Origin: Thalassia testudinum
Lineage: Eukaryota > Streptophyta > Magnoliopsida > Alismatales > Hydrocharitaceae
Assembly: GCA_037157565.1 (NCBI GenBank)
Contig: JAZHRO010000062.1
Span: 5,270,001-5,334,000 of the forward strand
Reading direction: 5' to 3'
Length of the DNA: 64,000 nucleotides
Shown: positions 56,484-64,000 of the stretch, one piece after another
Layout: each line of letters begins with the position of its first letter
Position numbering within the stretch: position 1 is the stretch's first letter
Made by a program: the position numbers and the translations under genes
The notes under the pieces: generated by a model
The model's database searches: none
Seen by the model: only the letters and a program-made list of their open reading frames with translations
Told to the model about the DNA's origin: nothing

Positions 56484-57378
56484 ATGGTCCAGCCAGCCCC
56501 ACAAACACCCCCTGGGTTTGGTGCTTCTTCATCCTCGTCTTCTCAAGGATCAACCCATGGTCACAATGCCTCTGCAAATGCGGTAACCTTGAGAAGCGGC
56601 ACCAAAACCCAGGACCCTAAATGGCCGACTCTTCTAGAGACTTCACCTTCTGAAACACCCGACTCAAAAGAAGCACTAGAAAAACCCAACGACCCAGAAA
56701 TAGATCCTATCCATGTTCAGACACCATATCCCGAGGCATTGGAGACAATCAAGAAGAAGAAAAGTGTTATGGAAACTAAGGAGCTTTTGGAGATCTTTAA
56801 GCAGGTTCATATTAATATTTCGCTCCTCGAAGCCGTCAAACACATCCCGGCTTACGCCAAGTTTCTAAAGGATGCCTGTACACCTAAATGTAAGCCAAGA
56901 CCTCAAGCACCTAGGAAGGTTGTGCTCTCAGAGCAATCAAGTTTTGTAATATCAAGCAACCTTCCACTCAAGCGAACTGACCCAGGAGCACCACTGATAT
57001 CCTGCAATATTGGAGACATGACATTTGATAAAGCACTCTTGGACTTAGGCACTTCCATCAATCTGATTCCGACAACCCTATACCACTAATTTGAATTCGG
57101 AGAATTGACACCCACACCTATTACCATCCAATTGGCTGATAGATATGTGAAAACCCCAAAGGAGGTTGTCGAGGACGTAATTGTACGGGTCAAGGACTTC
57201 TATTTTCCGGTCGACTTTTTGGTGCTCGACATGGAAGTCCCTGAACATCTACAGAACACATCCATCATCCTAGGCAGACCTTTCTTAGATGTGGCTAAGG
57301 CAAACATCAATTGTGACACAGGATGCATGGAATCGCCTTCGGAGGCAAGAAAATGCAGTTGGATATCTTCCGAGTGAC
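56484..57378 (+). pseudogene. Athila protease region
   Basis: An open stretch leads from a Ser/Pro-rich linker (VTLRSGTK) through ILKQVHINISLLEAVKH-like sequence to PLISCNIGDMTFDKALLDLG and TSINLIPTTLYH. The DLG-[AT]-S form of the aspartic protease active site is normal for Athila/Tat. After a stop it continues TPTPITIQLADRYVKTPKEV, FPVDFLVLDMEVPEH, IILGRPFLDVAKANI, the protease C-terminal flap. A one-base shift follows at about 57320. Confidence 0.9.
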
Positions 57379-57689
57379 CAAGTCTTTTGATTGCGACTAT
57401 ATCAAGGAACATGATCTCGTGGAACCTTTGGTCGAGGAATGCCTCACCCTTAGTTCTGTCTCGGACTACCAATCCTGTAACAACTGTTCTGACCCATTAC
57501 CATCTATGCCCATGGATCTCTGTAAGGCTAATTACCATCAACCAACACCATTCGAGGAAATTGATGTTGATCAACTCCCGCCTTTCCCCTTTCCATCAAA
57601 CATTGTGCCACCCACACCTGAACTAAAGCCGCTACCCGAGAATCTCATGTATGCCTTCCTGGGACTTGACTAGACCTTCCCCATAATTA

Positions 57690-58204
57690 TTAATGCCAAC
57701 CTAACTAGGGATCATGAACTTAGATTGATAGCGACCCTATTATAACATAGGGATGCCATTGGCTGGACTATTTCAGATTTGAGAGGAATTAGCCCCACCT
57801 ATTGTACCCACAAGATCTACCTAGAAGATGGGGCACGACCCTCCCGTCAGATGCAGAGACGATTAAACCTAAATATGCGGGAGATCATTAAGAAGGAAAT
57901 TATCAAGTGGCTTGACGCCGACATCATCTATCCCATCTCCGATAGCCCTTGGGTGAGCCCCACTCAAGTGGTTCCGAAGAAAGTCTAGCTCACCGTTGTC
58001 ACCAGTGAACATGGCGAATCCATCCCCACCCGCACCACCACCGCATGGCGGGTGTATTGATTACCGGAAACTCAATGAAGCAACCAAGAAGGATCATTTC
58101 CCCCTACCATTCATCGACCAGATTCTTGAAAGATTGGCAGGGCAAAAGTATTTTTGCTTCCTGGATGGATATTTAGGATATAACCAAGTCGAAATTGCTC
58201 CCAT
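57690..58204 (+). pseudogene. Athila reverse transcriptase, N-terminal half only
   Basis: ISPTYCTHKIYLEDGARPSR, QMQRRLNLNMREIIKKEIIK, WLDADIIYPISDSPWVSPTQ and VVPKK are the gypsy RT opening. CIDYRKLNEATKKDHFPLPF, IDQILERLAGQKYFCFLDGY and GYNQVEIAP follow. FLDGY (57xx frame, about 58158) is the first catalytic Asp block. The reading then jumps directly into integrase. The YxDD block and RNase H are missing. Confidence 0.92.
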
Positions 58205-58671
58205 GCTATTTCGCCTCTGTGCCGACTAGATCATTAGGAAATGTATCCCTGAGGGCGAAGTTCAGAGTGTGCTATCTTTTTGTCACGACCAAGCTTGTGG
58301 TGGCTACTTCTCAAGAAAGAAAACGGCCACAAAGGTTCTGCAGTCCATATTTTACTGGCCTTCCTTATTTAAGGATGCACACAAATTCGTTAAGACTTGC
58401 TCTTGCTGCCAGACTCTGGGGACCATGACCAGAAAAGATATGATGCCCCTCCAGCCCATTTTGATTGTTGAGATCTTCGACGTTTAGGGTATTGATTTTA
58501 TGGGCCCCTTCCCACCATCCAACGACTTTGAGTACACCTTAATCTCGGTAGACTGTCTCTAAATGGATTGAAGCTGTTGTCACCCGCCGATGCAAACATA
58601 AGGCTGTCATGGACTTTGTTAAGCAGAACATCTTTTCCCGGTTTGGAATACCAAAAGCCATTATCAGTGAT
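58205..58671 (+). pseudogene. Athila integrase, N-terminal part
   Basis: Readings in several frames: IIRKCIPEGEVQSVLSFCH, ACGGYFSRKKTATKVLQS, FYWPSLFKDAHKFVKTCSCC (HHCC zinc domain). The core follows with GIDFMGPFPPSNDFEY and FSRFGIPKAIISD. The core is cut exactly in ISD|GGSHF by the solo LTR. Confidence 0.92.
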
Positions 58672-61346
58672 TGTTATGACCCGACATCAAACGTCTTTAA
58701 GACATCTGGGAGTTGGTCCAGACGTCTGGTCAAACGTTTGGAAGCCTTCCCAGACGTCTGAAAATTAATTTTTTTGACATACGGGTTCGCGTCTGTGCGC
58801 ATGCACGCGCAGATTGAACCGCCGCCCTCCTTCTTCTCTTTCCTTCCTCCCTGCAGGCACAGACACCTTTTTCTCTCTCTCTCCCCACGGCAGCCTTCAA
58901 ATACCCCCTCTCCTCTCCCTCACCCTCCCTCCACCGCCTTCTTCTTCTTCTTCCTGTCAACGAGAGAGTGGGCGAGCGAGGGCAGCCGTAGCGGCTGCTG
59001 TGAGTGTGTGGGGAGGAGGGGCTGCTGCGAGAGGGAGAGAGAGCTTGATCGTGAGGTTGCGAGCTCGCTGGAGCAGCCAGGGCCGGCCGGCGGGTGCACA
59101 GCAGGCGCGTGGTGCTGGGGAGGAGCTGCTGCAGCTCAAGCAGCAGGCGAGCGAGGTGCGGCATGGCTGTGCACTGCGGGCGGAGGGCGAGGAGGTCCTA
59201 ATCTTGGGAAAATTTCCCAAAATCAGACGTCTGGACATACGTCCAGATGACGCGAGAGACGTCTGGAGGAAGGTCCAAACGTCTGAAAGGTACGGTATTT
59301 TTCACTCCTTTCTATTTTCGTGTGTACGGCCATGCAGCCGTCCCGCCAAGGTGTTCTGCTCATTTCGTGTTGAGGACGATCGCGTGTGCGTGCAGGTCTC
59401 GTTCGGGAAGGCGCAAGGGCATGCCCTCCCACACAGATTGGACGTCTGGAGTGACAGTCGGATGTCTAGAAACTAAGTCCAAATGGTTCAGCGGGAGTTT
59501 GGACGTCTGAAGGACCGCACAGGATCAAGGTATGACCTGAGCCACCATTTAAGACGTCTGGAAGATGTTCCAGACGTCTGATTTTGGGCAGACTTGTCAT
59601 TTTTGACCCATTTAGGGTCCGTTCGGAGTCCGTTTTCGGTGTTTCAAGTTTCGTTGTTCTCAGATTTAGTTCCTCTACCTGTTTACAGTATTTGTATCCT
59701 ATTCTAAGTTGCTCCTTGTAATTGATCCTTGTGTTAGGACCCCATTCCGTTGCAACTCTAGGGGTTGCGGAGGCACACGGGCTTGCCGATCACGCCCCCA
59801 GTACTCCCGATTTTGCGGGTAGAGTGGCCCTTTTAATTATTTATAAAAAATTATGTACTTGTGAAATAATTAATAGAGTCTAGGGTGTTGCATGAATTCT
59901 AGGACTGAAAAACTAGATTGAATGATAGATCCTAGGGCATTGCATGAATCGTAGGACTGGAAAACTAGATTGAATGATAGATCCTAGGACATGGCATGAA
60001 TCCTAGGACTGGAAAACTAGATTGAATATATATACATTGCAGTCTTGGAAAAGTAGAAAGGAAACGATAACTGCCTGTAATTGGTTAACAGCTGCTCATT
60101 TATGAATGGATAATTTCTGTTGAGAACATGAGATATATGAATATAAAGCTGAAATGATGAAACCTAAATTGGCTGAGTTAAAAGAGCATGAACCCTACGG
60201 GGAATTAGGAGTAGAACTCCTGGGAAGTGAATGGAATAGAATTGGGGAAGTGAACTGGCCCTTGAGTACGGAGTACCAAGGAGAGTGGCTGTCCCCCTGT
60301 TTAGTGCGGAGCAGAGCTAGCCACCCCATGGATCCGGGGTTAGGTCTGCACACTTTGTACCAACTTTTGGCCCTCGTGTACATAGTACCGAGGAGAGCTA
60401 CTAGTGTATGGAGAGCACTAGCTACCCCACGGGCCCCGGGGTTCTGCTAGCCCTCCTACACCGACTTGTTAGGCCCACTGGGCAAACCAGGGTAGTCAGG
60501 AGAGGGTGCGCGGACTGTGGAGGGGTTGGACCCTTGTTACTGAGAGGGCTCTACCTTATACTGGTTCCGTGCTGTGCTTTGGGGCGCACCCATTAACAGA
60601 AACGACTGACCGCGTGCCAGTGCGGGGTAGCTACCCGTGCGTTTATCGCGCGTGCCGTAGTCATTGTTACGTCTGTCAGTGACCTTGGGGTGGTTGACTG
60701 AGGGTAGGACCACCACGGGGGACTCTCCAGGCTAGGAGAGCACCACGTGTTACTTCTAATTTTCAGAAAAGACTGCAATCAAGATCGTTTCCACGATGAA
60801 CATTCAAGATCAAGAGAAAGATCTGAGGGATAATTCAATAATTGAGTAAATGGAAAAAAAAAGAAAGAGATTAAAAATCTAACAGCTACTGTCCACCTTA
60901 CTGTTTTTCTTAGCTTTTGGTTGCCACTCTACTCGGCGTTTTGCTGACGTGTCACCTTTGTCACCTTTTCAGGACCAGGTGTCGAGCAGCCAGAGCCGGC
61001 GGCTGCAGAGGGTGCTGGGCCTAGTAGAGCCCAGTAGTTTTTACTTGTGTAGTACCCATTGTACCTTTCCTTTTGTTGTTGTGAGTAGTTTCTGTTACCT
61101 CTGTACTCTTTTATTGTAAGCATCATGTTTATGTACCTGTTTATTTCGTTACCGTTGTGGTGGTATATACTATAGTAGTTCTTTTCTTTACTGCTGTATT
61201 TTGTTACTGCTAATTATATACATGGTGAATGTGGTTTATTTTGCTGCTCTTTTGGTTACTTTGTCATTGGACGACTGGGTCTTGGGATCAGTCAAGTCGG
61301 TCTGATTCTCGTGTCTCGTAGGGATTCGAGAAATCGGGTCGTAACA
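58672..61346 (+). mobile_element. chromovirus-like solo LTR in Athila integrase, 2,675 bp
   Basis: Bounded by GTGAT (58667-58671 and 61347-61351). The ends are TGTTATGACCCG and GGTCGTAACA, inverted TGTTAYGACC/GGTCGTAACA-type termini of the Tekay/Del lineage. Internal repeats: eight GACGTC palindromes between 58721 and 59578 and three ~53 bp tandem units at about 59882-60030. Open stretches on both strands at 58730-59480 come from the GC-rich CT/GA tracts and are not genes. No LTR pair or coding interior is visible. Confidence 0.9.
59882..60030. repeat. three tandem ~53 bp units in the solo LTR
   Basis: Each unit contains GCATGAAT, YGTAGGACTGRAAAACTAGA-like sequence and TTGAATGATAGATCCTAGG. 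Starts are near 59888, 59940 and 59993; the third is partial. Confidence 0.92.
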
Positions 61347-61351
61347 GTGAT

Positions 61352-62330
61352 GGTGGAAGTCATTTTATCCACACCCAATTCCGTGCCCTACTCATAAAAT
61401 ACGGGGTTAACCACCGCATTGCTACCTCGTATCATCCGCAAACAAATGGGCAGATCGAGGTCTCAAACAGGCAGATCAAGAATATTCTATAGAAGACTGT
61501 GAGACCTGACATGAAGGATTGGTCTGCATGATTAGATGATGCCCTGTGGGCATACCGGACCGCTTTCAAGACCCTGATCGGTATTTCGCCTTATCGCTTG
61601 GTCTTTGGAAAAGCTTGCTACCTTCCTGTCGAGTTGGAACACCGGGCTTACTGGGCCATCGAGCAATGTAACATGGATCCCCAGTTAGCAGATCAAGAAT
61701 ATTCTACAGAAGACTGTGAGACTTGACAAGAAGGATTAGTTCGCACGATTAGATGATGCCCTGTGGGCATACCGGACCACTTTCAAGACCCTGATCGGCA
61801 TGTCGCCTTATCGTCTGGTCTTTGGAAAAGCTTGCTACCTTCCTGTTGAGTTGGAACACCGGGCTTACTGGGCCATCAAACAATGTAACATGGATCCCCA
61901 GTTAGCCGGTGCGTAGAAGACGCTCCAACTCTCTAAGCTCGAGGAAATTTGTCGGGACGCTTTTGAGAATAGTCGGCTATACAGGGAGAAAATGAAAGCC
62001 GTCCACGACCGACTCATCCATAGAAAAACCTTCGAGCCTAATCAACAAGTATGGCTTTTCGATGCCCATCTAAAACTCTTTCCAGGAAAGCTCAGGTCCA
62101 AGTGGGCAGGACCATTTAGGGTGGTCAGGCCCTACTTCAATGGGGCAGTTGAAATCGCTGATCCGAACACGGGGCATACTTTCACAGTCAATGACCAAAG
62201 ATTGAAACACTTCCTCACCAGGTTCCCCCGAAGGAGGTTGTCACCCTCATTGAGGGATGACACGAAGCACTGCCCAGCTGGTGGCGTTAAATTCAGCGCT
62301 TCCTATGAGGCAACTCAGAAGATTTAGACT
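61352..62330 (+). pseudogene. Athila integrase, C-terminal part, with 217 bp tandem duplication
   Basis: [40 protein letters not shown] (the catalytic Glu block), [34 protein letters not shown]. The stretch 61472-61688 is repeated at 61689-61905 and shifts the frame. Then an open C-terminus at 61992-62327: FEPNQQVWLFDAHLKLFPGK, LRSKWAGPFRVVRPYFNGAV, ending FLTRFPRRRLS and a stop. Confidence 0.93.
61472..61905. repeat. 217 bp tandem duplication within integrase
   Basis: Both units begin CAGATCAAGAATATTCTA and end ATGGATCCCCAGTTAG. They are at 61472-61688 and 61689-61905 and differ at few positions. 217 is not divisible by three. Confidence 0.95.
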
Positions 62331-63613
62331 GATTTGGTACTTTACTTCACTCAGGTAATATCTTTTTCATTCCTGTGCATCCATGTATTTATCAATAAGG
62401 ACATTTTCCACCTTAAGCATGGGGAGGTGGTAAATTGCATGATTCTGAGTTCAGTTAATCAGTCTGAATAGAATAAAATTAAATTAAACAAAAAATTTGA
62501 ATTTAGGAAGAAAAACTTAGGCATTAGAAATTTGTCAATAGTGGGAAATAATACGGAAAGAACTTGAACGCTTAGACTTTTCAGGTCTTCAGGCTTAATC
62601 AACCTTGGTATCCGTTAAAATATGGATTTAGCTTCAAATCCTTGCAACCTTAATCTACTATAATCCACTAACTAAATAAGGTGATAAGCATACGACTTAT
62701 CAACTCATCCCCTAACTCAGAAGGACTTTTAGTCTAAGCATCTACACACATTTTTTTGCACAGACTCACTCCTCGGAGATTCTGATAGAAATTGGGTAGC
62801 TAATGAACTTTCTAGAGTGGTATGGCTGGCAAGTTATCATGGGTAACAGCCCATTGGCAGGTTGTCTACAGCCCAGCCACGAGAACACCTTCTCTTTACT
62901 GCCTCTAGGTAAATTTGAGATCAGGGAAGCCACCTACCAAATAAAAATAAAAATAAAAAGAGAAGAAAAAAGAGAACAAAATAACCACACTACACCACAC
63001 GAGTATGGCTGGCAAATGATCGTGGGTAACAGCCCATTGGTTGGTTGTCCAGAGCCCAGCTCAGTAAATACACAAAAAGAACCAAAACACTTAAGGAAGA
63101 AGTGGGGAAGTAGAGCAAGCCGAGGAGATATACACTGGAAAAATCCTTGTGTTGACCCCAAGTAAAATAAACGTAGGGAGAAAGCTACTGATCGAACAAA
63201 TACACCTTCATGCAAAACACTTTCTTTTTCGGTCACCTAGGGGCGTAGAAACCCGAAGTTTGTCTAAATTACCGTTGAGTGAGTCTATCACAATCTTCAC
63301 ACCAAGATGCTTAGCACTTAGAGTTTTTTTTTCTGAGTTTTGGGTGGGTTGGGTAGCCGTAAAAAGTTACCAACACACGCTTAACTCCAAAAATCTAAAA
63401 AATGAGAGAAGATAAAATATATATACATACCTTTAAGCAAGGATTTGGGCGATTCATATTTTGGCAGACACCCGGGCTTTGCTTAGTCTTTGTAGATCAG
63501 GATCTTAGTATATTTCCTCCTATTAACAAGTGACAAAATGTCCAAGTAATTACTTCTTGAATTCTGACTGGAAATAATGGCTAGAATAAACCTTGCTAGG
63601 GACTAACAAGGTG
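62331..63613 (+). other. Athila 3' non-coding region with internal repeats
   Basis: The place where many Athila elements carry an extra ORF. Here I see no conserved protein. Two related ~70 bp blocks occur, TATGGCTGGCAA...GGGTAACAGCCCATTGG, at about 62819 and 63004. AAGCATGGGGAGGTGG near 62415 is an internal polypurine-like tract. Confidence 0.65.
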
Positions 63614-63627
63614 TAAGCATGGGGGTA
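63614..63627 (+). promoter_or_regulatory. Athila polypurine tract
   Basis: AAGCATGGGGGTA directly before TGATAACACTAC of the 3' LTR. Confidence 0.85.
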
Positions 63628-64000
63628 TGATAACACTACATTTTATAATGTTAATTTTGCCAAAAGGGGGTCAGTCTTAAGGGTAAAATGCACAGATAAC
63701 ACAACATAACTAGGAATGGAAGCATTGCATGCATCACACATCAAGATTGCTTATAGTGCATTATTAATGGCCATTTGTACAAGTACATGTCAAAACAGGC
63801 CTCAGATGAACGATCGGACCATAAGGATGGACTCAGAGCGACGAACGGAGTCCAACGGACTTGAAATCAGCTAAATTCAACATTCGAAGCTCCCACTATT
63901 GGCCCAAGAAGTTCTAACCGTTGATCTGATGATCAATGGTCAGAAAGCCGCTATGTGTCGACATCACGGCGCTCCTCGATTGCAGCATAACTCCACCGCC
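63628..64000 (+). repeat. Athila 3' LTR, cut by the window edge
   Basis: Aligned without large gaps to the start of the 5' LTR at 52245. Only the first 373 bases are in the window. Confidence 0.93.

Larger units (their letters stand above)
52245..64000 (+). mobile_element. Athila/Tat gypsy retrotransposon, nearly complete
   Basis: 5' LTR 52245-53677; tRNA-Asp primer site 53683-53700; leader; gag from 54890; protease near 57010-57080; RT 57690-58200; integrase 58210-58671 and 61352-62330; non-coding 3' region; polypurine tract at 63614-63627; 3' LTR from 63628, cut by the window end. A chromovirus-like solo LTR (58672-61346) lies inside integrase. The C-terminal half of RT and RNase H are deleted, and there are many stops. 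Presumed target duplication on the left: GTGAG (52240-52244); the right copy is outside the window. It inserted in the LTR that begins at 51130. Confidence 0.93.

Noticed and set aside
58730..59480. Overlapping open stretches of 144-220 codons
   Set aside because: They fall inside the 2,675 bp solo LTR in CT/GA-rich tracts, on both strands, with no recognisable domain.
62331..63613. Env-like third ORF of Athila
   Set aside because: Frames up to 120 codons exist but show no signal peptide, membrane segment or conserved block; they span the repeated GGGTAACAGCCC blocks.
1..64000. CRISPR arrays, operons, tRNA or rRNA genes
   Set aside because: No regularly spaced short repeats, no ribosome-binding-site-led gene clusters and no tRNA cloverleaf were seen. 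tRNA-like strings are primer-binding sites only 9-18 bases long.

Overview
The window is nuclear DNA of a flowering plant with a large, transposon-filled genome. Evidence: a beta-tubulin remnant with the plant intron position; a split 10 kDa chaperonin (CPN10) gene; copia retroelements primed by initiator tRNA-Met; Athila/Tat-type gypsy elements primed by tRNA-Asp; chromovirus-like LTRs with TGTTATGACC termini; a plant L1 LINE; and a hAT/DUF659 transposase. I cannot fix the species. There are no prokaryotic features, no CRISPR array and no RNA gene that I can support. Almost every long reading frame is a piece of a decayed mobile element.

Layout. 1-6.2 kb: a ~640 bp tandem duplication, a broken beta-tubulin gene (minus), a decayed BED/DUF659 hAT transposase (minus) and AT-rich DNA. 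6.2-12.3 kb: a minus-strand copia element (pol 6.4-7.8 kb, gag 9.6-10.5 kb, LTR 11.0 kb) split by a 1.78 kb solo LTR with a 5 bp target duplication, then the 5' end of a second minus copia. 12.2-21.5 kb: a nest. Two ~350 bp direct repeats flank a short repeat, which is split by a plus-strand copia (13.67-20.63 kb); that copia holds another copy of the same short repeat and an antisense LINE 3' fragment. 22.5-37.2 kb: the only host gene with recognisable exon-intron structure, CPN10 on the minus strand. Its 5' exon lies near 37 kb, the start-codon exon near 35 kb and the core exon at 22.6 kb. The 12.3 kb intron between the last two holds a TRIM-like LTR element (23.6-25.2 kb) and a full-length L1 LINE (26.6-32.1 kb) with a perfect 12 bp target duplication. 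The start-codon exon is one base short and no final exon is visible, so the gene is probably dead.

38.9-52.2 kb: minus-strand copia pol with a 3' LTR and an embedded Athila-type solo LTR; minus-strand Athila-type gag and leader split by a 2.77 kb solo LTR (GATAT duplication); the 5' half of a SIRE-like copia; and the start of a chromovirus-like LTR. 52.2-64 kb: a nearly complete plus-strand Athila/Tat element with a 1,433 bp 5' LTR, tRNA-Asp primer site, gag, protease, a truncated RT fused to integrase, a 217 bp tandem duplication in integrase, a 2.68 kb solo LTR (GTGAT duplication) inside integrase, polypurine tract and the start of the 3' LTR at the window edge.

The window is best read as successive insertion layers. 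Four junction pairs have intact target duplications, so their order and ends can be stated firmly. Nothing I see needs an undescribed system. The most unusual items are a run of GACGTC palindromes in the 58.7 kb LTR, the chaperonin gene spread over ~14.6 kb by transposons, and the RT-integrase fusion deletion in the youngest Athila element.
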